Assembly: GCA_012274445.1 (NCBI GenBank)
Contig: JAAROD010000093.1
Coordinates: 1,426,001 to 1,490,000 of the forward strand
Length of the DNA: 64,000 nt
Reading direction: 5' to 3'
Source of the DNA: Sclerotiophoma versabilis
Taxonomy: Eukaryota; Ascomycota; Dothideomycetes; Pleosporales; Didymellaceae
Of the stretch, positions 20,568 to 31,927 are shown one piece after another; position 1 is the first letter of the stretch; every line of letters begins with the position of its first letter. The position numbers and the translations under genes are program-made. The notes under the pieces are model-generated. The model saw only the letters and a program-made list of their open reading frames with translations. It did not search any database and was not told where the DNA came from.

Positions 20568-23500
20568 TGTGTCTGTTGAAACCACGATATATAATCAGAG
20601 GGGTATGCGAATAAGATTGGAGGAATTGTTTGATATATTTCGAGGCTATATGCTTGGTGTACAAGTAGCCGAAGCTGCGTTTCGAGTCGCTCGTTGGAGT
20701 GCAGGTGACGAGCCGAGGCAGGATGGGGCCCCGCAAGTGCGTCTTTGTGCTTTCGCATCCCAGGCGGCAATTCTCGGTAACGTGAATCTCTGAATAAAAC
20801 ATCAAAACTAACACTAAGAACCTCAAAGTAAGGTACTACACTGCATCGTTTCAGGGCAACATGTCGAAGGGGCCACCACTGGCAGAAAGCGTGACTGTGC
20901 CACATATAGACGTGCCAACCTTCATGACGGTCGGATAGCACTTCGCTCGTCCATTACCGCTGACACAGCGTCATGAGTGTGCTCACTCGAGGGCTGCGCG
21001 TTCCGCCCAGTGCTTCTACATGTCAAAGGTCGATCTTTGTCTCCGCAGTCGTTAGCCACTGTACCTGTGGCCATCCTCACTCTTGGGGACCCCCCATCGC
21101 TGTATGCTCAAAAGCGTACGGGCTCGCAACAATGTATCCCCAAAAGAAGGAACAGAGAAATCTCGATGCGACCATTCGCATCAGTTTGGGAAACTGCTGG
21201 AGTCTGACTTCAGATATCCTTACCTGAGTGCGCCCTTGACCTAGCTGCAGAAGAAGCTGGTCTCCATGTACAAACAATGAGTGCCATGACGACAACTTGG
21301 TAGTAGTGTGCTGACTCTTCTAGTGATCTAAGATACATAATTGTTGCCCCAGGGTTGTCCCTTGTTGCGAAGGAAGCGCTCGGGAATGCGTATCTCAATC
21401 TGACCGAAAAGAAGAGTGGTGTAGTAGACGCCGCAACAACCTCGCTGGACCCGATAGCATCGAACAAGATACCATGACTTGGGATGGAGATGTTCAACAT
21501 TTGCCTTCCAAGCAGGATATACACACTGTTCAGCGTGCCTGCTGTGCACTGCGTCACTTTAAGAGGAACCATCGGACTGACTCTTACCTCGCAGGTCAGG
21601 GAGACAAAAGGATCTACAGGGAACAGTTCTTGTAGGCCCATCGTTGTGTCATGAACAAGGAAGCGTTTTTCGTAACTCTGCAGTTACTCGCAGAGAAGCA
21701 ATCCAATCAGCTTGGACAAGCTGAGCATGACGAGACTGCCCAGTCTACTCACCACGATTTTGCAATCCTTGCAATCCAATTAGTCCTTCGGTGCATCAAC
21801 TTGCTAGCCGCGACGTGCCTCGTCAAGGCCTGTATAAGCGACTACAGCTTAATCTATCTTCTTAGGGCAAGCTATGGTCTTGCATGGGGCAGTGTATGTT
21901 GAGGCCGAAAGTTGAATATGGAAGTTACCATCGATTGCAAAGTAGACATTTTTTCAGCATATCCCCTACTTCAGTCTGTCCGAGAAGATGCAGGCAAACT
22001 CTATTGCAATAGCCAAAAATATCCGCAAAGGCCCGATCAAAGACAAGCTACTTCAGGCGCTAGAAAGGGAGAAGTGTAAAGTACAAAGCATCAGGCGTCG
22101 GAATCTCAGAAAATACAGTCCTCATTCACGTATTGGAAAAGTCAGACTGATGAAAAGAAATAGCACACAATGAGACGTTAGGTGACTATTAAGTCTACAC
22201 TCCGTAGAAGGACGAACTTTACTGCATATTGAGAACTTCCTCGCACGATTATTCGGCGCTTTCTTATCATCTGAAACCCTAGTACCTGTTGCACGCGGGA
22301 ATGAAGACCATCGATGCACAACATCTCGGGACTTCTATCCTTGATCTACGGGTAAGCTTCCTGTATCCCTTCGCGGAGGCTCTCGGTGCATTGTGAGTAC
22401 CCCTACAAGTACCTTATCAATGGATCAGTTTTGGAAATATAGCGGGACTCACTCAAGGCGGCAAACACTACAGGAATACAGTCTGGTGCAGGATTTGATA
22501 CTGCAGTACCACATCTTACAAGAATGAGCTTTCGTAACAGTCAAGAAGCTGCTCCTATTGATGAAGTCGTGTTGAAGGCGTAAGTTGCTAATTCGCTCAG
22601 TTGCGGGTTATCGTGGTCAAGGGCACGGGTGGAGACGAATTTTACATCCTTCAGACTAACGCATGCATCCCCCCCGGTTCTCGGCTCATCTTGTCCATTC
22701 TGAAACAACCTGGTAAAGACGCAAGATATGTCAGATCAATATTGTGCATGGGGGACAGAACCTGCGAGATGAGGATTGGCAAAGCAACTTCTTCGTCCAA
22801 CACAGTAACAGTTCCTTCAGATCTCGAAGGTTTTCTCTGCGATCCCCGGGGCTTGTGCCGCTTCCCAGTCCAGAACCTGACATGACTCCTGCCTTGTGCA
22901 GACGATACCATGATCCCTGTTCTATCAAGCTAGAGACTCCTGATATCGTGAGGCTGATTCTGTGATTGGTTCGGCTGGCAATGCAGTTCCGCCGCAACGC
23001 ATGGACGATCTCGCAGGATTCCTTTTAGAGTACGACCGCAAAAATCATGAAATCACGGCCGCGTCCTTCGAACACCTGTGGTCCGCCCAGGCTGTAAATC
23101 GGCGAAGTGCAACAGCAGGTTGGCATCCCTTGTCTCAACGCCCTGGGTCAAGGTCTTCGCGGTTCCGGTTACCCGTGTACCGTGGACCCTTCCGTAGTTT
23201 GCTCGAGAGACTTGTGCAGACTGCACATGCGGTTAATGATGCTGCCACGTTGATGTACTGTAGGAGATGAGTCTCAGGCCTTCTAATAGGAAGAGCACGG
23301 ACATACATCATGAGTGTCCAAACAGGAAGGTGCCCCAGCGATTCTAACTCGTGCGGCGACATGTGTTGACTGTGCCTGCAGCATACACCAACAACTTTCA
23401 TGGAGAAGGACCACACGATCGGAGATGGAATCGCAGATTTGGATCCACATCAAGCACCTTTTGCATTGTCGCAGGTCGCGCTAGCATCTTGTCAAGCTTG

Positions 23501-23778
23501 GTTCCGCTGTCATCAACCTCGCGTGTTTACAGTTGACATGGGTGCACGCAACGGTTCAACTGTCCGGTGCCTCGTCCCTGGCAGACATGCGGGACGACGT
23601 GACAAAGTGGATAGAATGGGTCCGTCACGAATCGCAAACTAACTGGACGGATGAAGGGTTCCCCTGCCAGCCTTAAGAAGCGCGCTTCGAAGCTGCAGCT
23701 GGACAGTGGGCCAAAAAGCTGTCACCTTCTTACCGTACAGACGGTCGCTACTCCGCGCACAGCAATATTGTTTGCCAG
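20568..23778. other. 3.2-kb gene-poor region
   Basis: No recognisable gene. The left end is the acyl-CoA dehydrogenase promoter, with a TATATA at about 20587-20594 that is close to the ATG. Frames such as minus 21210-21641 (143 residues) and plus 23400-23642 (80 residues) have no domain I know. Base composition looks more even in A/T than the coding flanks. It could be lineage-specific sequence or decayed genes; nothing identifies a transposon. Confidence 0.4.
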
Positions 23779-25228
23779 ATGTCGTCGGCACCGGCATTGT
23801 CGACTTGGGATGCGTTACTTGTCGAGGCAATAAAGAAGGCTCCAAACCCGAACGAGCCTTTGCCCATCTCAAACCGCCCAGAAACCATTTACGGGTCGAC
23901 AATTCCGTTCTTAGTACGTTTTGCTTTGGGTCTCTGCTGCTTTTGTGCTGACTAAAGCGGCAGGTCGTAACCTGGGTTGCGGTCTTCTTTCGACTATGGG
24001 TGCGTTTGAGGGTTGTACGAGAGCCTGGCTGGGATGATGTGTTAGTGGTTTTAGCAGCGGTACGAGCATACTCTTCATTGCCATAAACTCTACACTGGAT
24101 ACTAATACTTCTTTGAAGATTCTCAACACAGTAGCCACAGTTGCTGTCTGCATTTGTAAGTTCCAGCCTACATGTCTTTGCCTGTTGCAACCTAACGATC
24201 GACCTCAGCTCTTCGATACGGATTCGGAAAACACATGCTGTATGTTGGTATAGAGAATATCGAAAAATACCTTCTAGTACGTATTCCTGTTTGCTTTGGT
24301 CTTGTACTTTGTTAATCGAAGTAGGCCTTCTACATTGAGCACAACATCTACCTAACCGAAACTACTATCATCAAGATCTCGTTGCTACTACAATACCTCC
24401 GCATCTTCAAAGCTGGTCGCATGAGATGGCTTTGCTTGGTCTTGTTGGTTGTTATTAGTCTTTGGGGCCTCGCTTTCAGTATTACGGGCTGGTTCTCCTG
24501 CGCTCCTGTTCACGCGTACTGGCGGCGCACAATAGATGCAAAGTGCTATGGTTTCGGTTTCGGAGACCGCGAAAGCTTTATCGCCATGTTCCAGGCTCAG
24601 TCCGCCACAAACATGTTCTTCGACCTTGCTGTCTTTGCAACACCCTTGGTACTGTTCCGCACACCGAACCTAAAGTCCAAGAACGTACTGGCTCTGGCTG
24701 GTGTGTTCGCCTTTGGAGCTGTGTAAGCATTCTACCAATTTCTTTTAAAGGAGTCAGCTACTTACTAAGAACAGAGTCGTCTTGATATCAGTATGGCGCT
24801 TGCAATCCATTGTAGAACATAGTGCTGGCCTGTCACCCTACCCTGACTTCACTTGGTGGACGCCAATCAGCATTGTCCTATCCTGTCTCGAAATCGACTT
24901 GGCCATCATATGCGCATCAATGCCAATCTTCTGGCCTGTCATTCAGAAGTCGTTCTCCGCCATCTTCGTAAGTCACGAGATTGAGGTGGTAGAGACCCGA
25001 GTCGAGAACCACGGCCTAGCATATGAGCTGGAGCACACGAACAGTCGTGGGCATCATAGCCTAAGAAGCAGCAGCGGGACTTCAACACACGAGCTGACGG
25101 ATGACCCGGAAGAGGGCTACAAGGAACAGTACTCTGTCGGTATTGACCCGCTTAGCGCCGAAGCACAGAGTGGTCAAGGCCTCCAGACCAACATCAACAG
25201 CGACGGGAAGAAGAAATGGGAAATTTAA
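23779..25228 (+). CDS. SAT4/PTH11-like rhodopsin-domain integral membrane protein 1
   Basis: 395-residue predicted seven-helix membrane protein of the fungal rhodopsin-domain family (PF20684, related to PTH11-type receptors). Six exons: 23779-23913, 23964-24059, 24119-24155, 24209-24276, 24325-24722 and 24775-25228, all with 48-59-nt introns. Splicing restores the family signatures: VVFFRLWVRLRVVREPGWDD after helix 1-2 (here VAVFFRLWVRL...EPGWDDVLVVLAA), an extracellular helix start ETTIIKISLLLQYLRIF, the loop SCAPVHAYWRRTIDAKCYG, and WTPISIVLSCLEIDLAIICASMPIFWP near the last helix. The 100-residue C-terminal tail is hydrophilic and cytosolic. Ligand and function are unknown; no CFEM domain is present. 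The start ATG is followed by a 45-residue extracellular N-terminus. Confidence 0.85.
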
Positions 25229-26042
25229 TGCGCTCATTCAATACATTTCGTTTCATACGACAACGTGCGACTGCGCACGGACAATACGTTGTGAGCATGC
25301 TGTGACATGTCCCATATCCTTCGCGACGGCGATCGAATGGCAGTACGAAATCTATCGTCAAGAACGCACCCATAAACGCAAATCGGCAACTGATCGTGAA
25401 ATCTAACATCCTAGACCGTAACATAGTTGATGTGGATATGATACAACAATGCTTTATGACTCTGTAGACCTCGCCAGACCTCTTGCCGGCTGCCCTAGAA
25501 GTTGCGTATATCTGATGTCTACGTCAGGACGCATCGACTTCGAGCATAGCTCGAGTGCAGAGAACGAAGGCAGGCAGATTGGGGTCGTTCGCGACGGAAA
25601 AGTGTGGTTCTGGATATTGGCCCCCATCCCGTTCACAATCCCGAGGTCATTCGCACCGCCTCACGCACAGTAACACATCCGGACTCCGGGAACTGCTTAT
25701 GTAGACCACTTTCCTGGTTCCAAGTCGAACAGGCATATACATCTGTCGCGGCTGATGCACATGATGTACGGACTGCGCCTGCCGCCAAAGACCACAAGGC
25801 GGGCAAGGAAGTCCGGGCCGCACCTTCCTCTTGTACCTTGTAAAGAGTGCTGTCTCGTTTCAAACCGACTTTTTTATGTTGACTGAGACTGAGCCCGGCT
25901 GAGGACACAAAGTTGTGGTGCTAGGAGGTTGGTCTCCCGGGTAGCCAAAAACTGTTCAGCGCCCCTTATCTTTGGCTGTCAAAAGTGTCCTCAGCTTTTG
26001 CAACTATTAGTTTCTCCAAATTTCATCCTCTAGCTCGTAATC
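25229..26042. other. Spacer between the two rhodopsin-domain genes
   Basis: 814 bp without a supported gene. It must hold the promoter of the downstream SAT4-type gene. Short frames of up to 91 residues have no recognisable features. Confidence 0.5.
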
Positions 26043-27591
26043 ATGTCGCAATTGATCCCAGAAGGCCTCTTGATTCCACCTGGTGTGGATGCTAGACAGT
26101 TCTTGCTTTCCCTACCTGCGCTAGGTCCTGATCAGATACCCAAGGGAGCAGACACCACAATGACTACCGATGGCCCTGATCAGATCTGGTTCTTGGTTGT
26201 TGCAACAATCTGCATTGCGGTCCCGGGACTCTTCCTGATATTACGAGTCTATACCAGACTCGCGATTATGCGGTGCTTGGAGCCAGCGGATTGTGAGTAT
26301 GAATCCAGTGGGTTGAGTGCTGCTGCTGACTTTCAGCAGACTTCCTATTCTTAGCCTTTGTATGTCGAAATCACGCTTCGTAGACTTACCGTACTGACCA
26401 CGGAGCAGCCACTGATTGTAGTAGAGATTGCTATGGGATACCAGATGGTAAAGTGGGGAGCAGGAGTGCATCAATGGCAGATCACTCTGGGCCAACTGTT
26501 CAACCAGCTTTATGTGAGTTTACATACTGTCATGCTCATTGAATGTGCTAACAGGTGTTACAGTGGGCGAATATTGCTCAGATCATATACTGCCCACTCA
26601 GCTTTGTAGTCAAGATGGCCATTCTCATGCAATACCTCCGCCTCTTTGCGCCCTCGCGGAGCGGCAACAAGTTTATGTGGTATGGAGCCTGGGGAACTAT
26701 CGTAGCAACGTTCATTGTCTACACCTTCTTTACATTCTGGACGATGTTCTACTGCAAGCCCCGACGCATGATTTGGGACAAGCTCACACCTGGGGGCAAG
26801 TGCTACGATGTGAACGACATTATTCTCAGTCAGGGAGCTTTCAACATGGCATCCGATGTTGTCATCCTTTTCCTCCCAACTTTTTCGCTGTGGCAACTCA
26901 ATGTACCACTGGCACGCAAACTGTTTATAACGTTGCTGTTCGCGACTGGATTGATGTGAGTGAAATTGGGATCCAGAGACGTCCAGATACTAACAGGAAA
27001 CGCAGAGCATGCATTGCCTCAGCCATGCGCATCTGGTTCACCCTCAACATCTCCGCAATCATCTCCGAGGCTGATGTATCCTGGAATAGTCTCTTTATTG
27101 GTATCTGGACGACACTGGAAGTCTCCCTCGTCTTCGTTGTAGCATGCACACTATGTCTGCCCAAGTTGATTCAAGCAAAGGGTCAGAAGTTTAGGGTCGC
27201 GTTGTCGTATGCATCGACCCCTTTCTCTGCCATCCCAGGCATCGTTCGCAGGAGGACAGACGAACAGGAGGAATGCGAACTGAGCGCTTCGCAGAATGCC
27301 CAGAGGAATATGCAAACCTCGACTTGGGAGAACATCGAGCTAGACGACAAGGAGCCCAAGTATTTCGAGGAGCGCGAGTATACGCATTGGCAAGAGGAAG
27401 CCGATTCTGGCACGAGGAAACCATTGGGGACGTTACACCGACTGTCTAACGTTACAGGCAGCAGCGAGTACTTGCAACGCAACAGGTCAAGGCATTCGAG
27501 TTACCACCAGGATGGGTTCCAGCAGCAATCGCTTCATACTCCAGAGTTCTCAAGGCAGCAGCAGCGGTGGAAATCTGCCTTTGGCCCATAG
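26043..27591 (+). CDS. SAT4/PTH11-like rhodopsin-domain integral membrane protein 2
   Basis: 450-residue predicted seven-helix protein of the same PF20684 family but a different subgroup. Five exons: 26043-26292, 26340-26359 (only 20 nt), 26409-26513, 26564-26955 and 27006-27591. The spliced frame reads RCLEPADYFLFLAFPLIVVEIAMGYQM across the micro-exon, then WANIAQIIYCPLSFVVKMAILMQYLRLF and a C-terminal tail of about 135 hydrophilic residues rich in Glu, Arg, Ser and Gln. For the third intron I chose acceptor 26563 over the AG at 26554 because it lies a normal distance from the TGCTAAC branch site. Sequence similarity to the upstream neighbour is at family level only, so a recent tandem duplication is unlikely. 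Confidence 0.82.
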
Positions 27592-28498
27592 AGCAAAGGA
27601 TCGTTTTTTAGGCACGGTTTACTCGCGTTTTACTTGCACCTTCTTGATGTAAGCCAACACTTCACCTAATTCGGGGAAAGTACCGTAACGAAATGTTTGT
27701 TTGCAGAAGCGTGTCCAACACGCCTATCTTCTCAATCAAAATATGCCCTCTAAAGCAACAGAGAGTGAATCAGCGTACTCCTTGATAGTCATTGTACCCA
27801 TGACTCTCAAATTGAGTCTTCGCTACACTTATCGGTAGACAACAGAGGATAGATGTTGCGGTCAACTCCGATCTCAGCGTTTTCACGTTTACGCATTGTC
27901 GACGCCAGTCTTTGCCACAGGGCGATACATATCCAGCAGGAAGACAAAAACATTGGGACGACGGAGAGTACAAGAGGAGCGGAGTGGAGCGTCGTGTCAA
28001 GGCAGACGCGCTCACGGAACGGTCGAAATTGATTGGACCCCCCGAAGACAGTCAGTCGAAGAAGGGACGAAGATATCCCTCCATTACTCTTAGTAATTTC
28101 GGTTTTTGTGTCAGAACGTCCAATAAACATGAAAACCTCCTGCCCTTTCCCGTGTTCATCAACCGCATCTGCTTTCACCATAACAACTTATCGTTATAAC
28201 AACAACTATTTGCACTTCATTGTAGAGTTTGCGAGCTGCTCGATCTGATCTTGACACAGTGAATGTCTTGCGCCAACGTAAGCGTGCGTTCGTTGCACTA
28301 CCCTCAATCCCTTTGGTGATGTGTGAAGTTCACCTCATATAATCTTTTTTTCCGATCTCTGAGTCGGCCCAGCCTTTCCCAAAGTCTGGCTTCTGGAAAC
28401 GTATTTTGGCGAAGTGATGTCGATCATTGTGTGCGTAGTCCCATGACATGCTACCGTGGCCGCAATCAACTATTCTATCGAGCCTGTGCACAATCCAG
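27592..28498. other. Spacer with one doubtful minus-strand ORF
   Basis: 3' flank of the second rhodopsin-domain gene and of the minus-strand hypothetical gene at 28499. The candidate ORF at 27807-28181 is listed separately. Nothing else is supported. Confidence 0.4.
27807..28181 (-). CDS. Doubtful hypothetical ORF, 124 residues
   Basis: ATG-initiated minus-strand frame (MVKADAVDEHGKGQEVFMF...) with one hydrophobic stretch (LVLSVVPMFLSSCWICIALW) and no recognisable domain. Residue usage is more protein-like than in neighbouring noise frames, and no antisense gene explains it. I cannot exclude chance. Confidence 0.25.
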   Translation of the reverse strand: MVKADAVDEHGKGQEVFMFIGRSDTKTEITKSNGGISSSLLRLTVFGGSNQFRPFRERVCLDTTLHSAPLVLSVVPMFLSSCWICIALWQRLASTMRKRENAEIGVDRNIYPLLSTDKCSEDSI

Positions 28499-29155
28499 TC
28501 AGCTTTTCTGCGTAAAAGGCAATGTAGACAGGGAGACGTACGGAATGCGTATCGCATGGGCCTTACTTCCCATTGTTTGCTCAGCCATACATGCCATCCT
28601 TTCGCGTCGTTGATATGTCTGTTCTTTCGGTGTCGAGTAGTATTGTAGATCTCTGACCTCTTCGAATGTCACCTCTACCGTGCTAATCAAGACGGGATCG
28701 TAAAGTCTAGGCGGTTCGTCCAGGTTGGAGTTGCACAAATCCTGGATTGAGAGTGGCATAGACTGAACCTTGGCAACATATGGAGGATGTGGGTTTTTTC
28801 TGAAGTCTTTTTCCTCATATTTGGCAAAGACAGTGTGTCCTTCGACATTGTGTATGCGGCTGTTTTCGATGAGCCTCTCTCCACAAATTCGTCCATCCAT
28901 TGTGATCTTTATGCGAACGTCGAATTTGGAGACATAACTTGGCGCGAAAGTGACTCGTATTCCTAAGCTTCTCTCACCCTTGTCATCGTTACGCTTTATG
29001 CCTCGATCCTGCTCTTTTGTCTTTGCTTCCAATTCTCTGCCATCACTCGTCATCACCATTTCGATGTCGTTGTCATCTCGATTTGTAGCATGCAACGGGT
29101 GATATACCATGTCTAGGATTTCGACTTTGAGATGATCTTGAGTAAAATCTGCCAT
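28499..29155 (-). CDS. Hypothetical protein
   Basis: About 218 residues from ATG 29155 (MADFTQDHLKVEILDMVYHPL); an alternative ATG at 29185 adds ten residues. The protein is charged, with an acidic/basic N-terminal half (NRDDNDIEMVMTSDGRELEA) and a central region resembling a beta-rich fold (RVTFAPSYVSKFDVRIKITMDGR...ICGERLIENSRI, quoted in parts). No signal peptide, membrane segment or known motif is visible. The last 50 residues may be intronic or frame read-through, because their composition changes. Isolated between gene-poor spacers. No function is proposed. Confidence 0.45.
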   Translation of the reverse strand: MADFTQDHLKVEILDMVYHPLHATNRDDNDIEMVMTSDGRELEAKTKEQDRGIKRNDDKGERSLGIRVTFAPSYVSKFDVRIKITMDGRICGERLIENSRIHNVEGHTVFAKYEEKDFRKNPHPPYVAKVQSMPLSIQDLCNSNLDEPPRLYDPVLISTVEVTFEEVRDLQYYSTPKEQTYQRRERMACMAEQTMGSKAHAIRIPYVSLSTLPFTQKS

Positions 29156-31027
29156 TGTGTATTGTGGAGTGGAGCGAAACGTCATAAGCCGGCGGAAGAG
29201 TGTATGGATGTACTTGCAACCTCAAGGAGGTGCAACAAGACACATTTCTCGAACAACGCGTTGTGTTGGGAGTGTGCCTTTTCATTGTTGCCCAACTCAG
29301 ACTCCTTACGGCAAGTGCGCATGAACGGAATGGCCAAGCTTCTAAGCTTGTTAGAAAAATCCTACAATGTTCTCATGTCATCGATGGTTTTGAAATGAAT
29401 GAACCTTTACTCCTGATGCCCATTGGACGGACATTCTGTCGTACACTGATTGTGGAGCTCGTTGGGTCAAAATACTCTGTGTCTCATACGCTAAGGTCGG
29501 GGTAATGTACTATGTACCACCTCCAAGCGCCCTCAAAAGGCATGTGCGCTGAGCACCTAAACACAAACAACCTTTGTAGAGTTTGGTAGGACCTATTTAG
29601 AAAAGCAGAGCGCCCTGTACTTACAACTAAAAGAAGCACATACGCAGACAATGTGCTACACTGGGAAATTGTGAATACTAGCCTTGCTCGTTCCCAAGTA
29701 CCGTGCACGTTGTTGAGCGATGTGCGAGCTGGCCATCACAGGGCATGTGCATCCAATTCTCAGCTACGATGAACCAGATACCGCGTCGGTATGAGTGAGC
29801 CGAGTGCAGATTACAGAGACGCTATTACGCAGGAGTTGGTACCAGTGCCTTGTCCTGGAGCCAATTTCAATACAATGCAACAGAAGTGTGAGCTATGTTA
29901 TGTCTTAGCTTTGAGAGTCTTGTAGATAAGATTGCTCAAATCCAGTGTTGGATGGAAACAGAGGAAAGGATTGCATGAGACGAAAAAGATCTGCTCAAGC
30001 CCTTAATTTGATTTCCCTGTTCACTCTGAAAAGGAAGGACCCTACATGTTATACACAATCAGCCTTTCTTTCCTACATCGGCTCGACGCTTGGAACTTGT
30101 AGACAACACCTATCAGCGACTGCCAAATCATGCATCCTCACTAGTTGTTGTGGCTAGGTTTTGCATTAATGACCCATAGATCTTAGTCCTCTCGTAGGAT
30201 CGATCGCTTCGTAACCGAATATCCAATGTGACTGTACCCCTCGTGTCTCTTCACCATGGATCTGGTACTCTCACAATCCGGCTACGGGTTGACAGGAGTT
30301 CTCTACGATCGTCTATTCCATAGCACACGACATCAGCAAACCCAATTCCATTTGTTAGTGATTCGCAGTCTTTTTCGTTGGCCGACAGATGGTAAGCATA
30401 TCTGATTAGCGATGTTTGAAGTGGTAATCTACAAAAGGCATCAGCTCTTCGTATGAAAGATCGTAGTGCAACTAGGTTTCTCTGGCCTGATCTCTACGCG
30501 GTCGGTGAGCATGAATGTGCGCAAGCTTTGGCACAAAACTGGAATCCCACGCTCTTACGTGACCTGATGTAAGCGAACATCCTTTTTATGGACTTGTCAA
30601 CCACACATTCGATCTTCTTGATGCACCACGATTTATTCTTCGTGCCGCCGGTCGGAAATACCCGTTATCAATCTTGTCAAAAGACACAAAGATAGTGCCG
30701 TCAAATCTAAGGTTCCCGATAACATCCAGAGGAAGAGCGTCATCTAAGCTTAGAAGAAATGCGGTGATACGCCACGCCATATTACTGTGTGCAGGAAAAT
30801 GTGTTGCGCAGTTATCGTTGCTCTCAATGTGGAGAGAGAAGGCTAGAGGTGAAATGCGAACCACACACGTGATGTTATCGATAACGAAAGCGCGTCGGAC
30901 GCGCCTGCCATATTCAAGTCGCGGCTGCATCATCACTTTCGTCTCAATCTCTCAGCACTCCAACACGACACCAATACGCGCACCCTTTTCTCAATCAAAA
31001 ATCCCGTAGTAACTTCGGTCGACCACA
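29156..31027. other. 1.9-kb spacer, no supported gene
   Basis: Contains the promoter of the hypothetical minus-strand gene and of the downstream plus-strand gene at 31028. A minus frame at 30586-30933 (115 residues from ATG) includes ALPLDVIGNLRFDGTIFVSF, which looks protein-like but matches nothing I know; I leave it unannotated. Confidence 0.35.
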
Positions 31028-31769
31028 ATGATGCTCACGAGCACATACTATTCACAGATGCCGAATCAGCACCACGCCACCCACGCGCCGATTCTATCGT
31101 CACCACTTCGCGAGCGCCTCGCAAATGCTGGTGCAGGCTTATTCGACTTCAGCATGGCATCACAGAATACCGAGAAGCAAATGCCGCAAGAGCAACGCGT
31201 GTATAAAGCCAACCCTGTTATGCAAACGCGCGACGCAGCCACGAAGAGGCGGAGAGACATGTTCTTCAGGCGCGTGCAAAACAACCGAGAAGATAGGAGA
31301 TGGGAGTCACGAGGTGAACAGGTAACTGAAAAAAGGTACATAGTACTCTTGCATGTTTACTGACACAATGCAGCTTCAGCAATTGGATTTTGTCTCGGAG
31401 CGTAAGCGTTGGGAAAGCAGGAAGGCACGAGAAGCACCACCACAGGAAGACGAAATCGACGATGATCTTTTGAGCGATGCAGCGCTACCGCAGTTGTCGA
31501 GCAGCGCACTGCAACCTGAGCCAGAAATGACTGAAGCGGATTATCTCCTCGCACAGGAGGAGTATGAACTGCAACAGCTAATTGCGTCAGTGGAGCAAGA
31601 GCAAAGCCAGGATACAACACCACAGCAGCACTACGCAAGTGACGATGAGGATTACGATCAGATCTTCATGGAGTGTGCGACGGATATTGATACAGGATAC
31701 CAGCACCAACCACAAGACCAAGACAGCGGCTACAGAGACGTGGAGGACATGGATATGACGGATGGCTAA
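31028..31769 (+). CDS. Conserved-looking fungal protein of unknown function, charged and coiled
   Basis: 229 residues from two exons, 31028-31321 and 31374-31769, joined in phase 0 across a 52-nt intron (GTAACT...ATGCAG). The N-terminal half is basic (NPVMQTRDAATKRRRDMFFR followed by RVQNNREDRRWESRGEQ), suggesting nucleic-acid binding or a nuclear signal. The C-terminal half is strongly acidic and Gln-rich (EYELQQLIASVEQEQSQD, ASDDEDYDQIFMECATDIDT). This split in charge resembles small nuclear fungal proteins, but I recognise no family. The stop lies 158 bp from the convergent PEX19 stop. Splicing is well supported because both exons continue the same charged helical pattern. Confidence 0.6.
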
Positions 31770-31927
31770 AGACCAAGACGGCTCTGAGGGGCGCGCTCAA
31801 GCCGAAGCAGGAAGAGGTGCGCCAGCTGGGAAGCACATTGAGGCAGTCTAGCATGAATGCTGTGATGAGACTGAGCACATGTGTTGTGCTCATGTATACT
31901 GTTCGGATATCTGTCGTAGGCGATACA

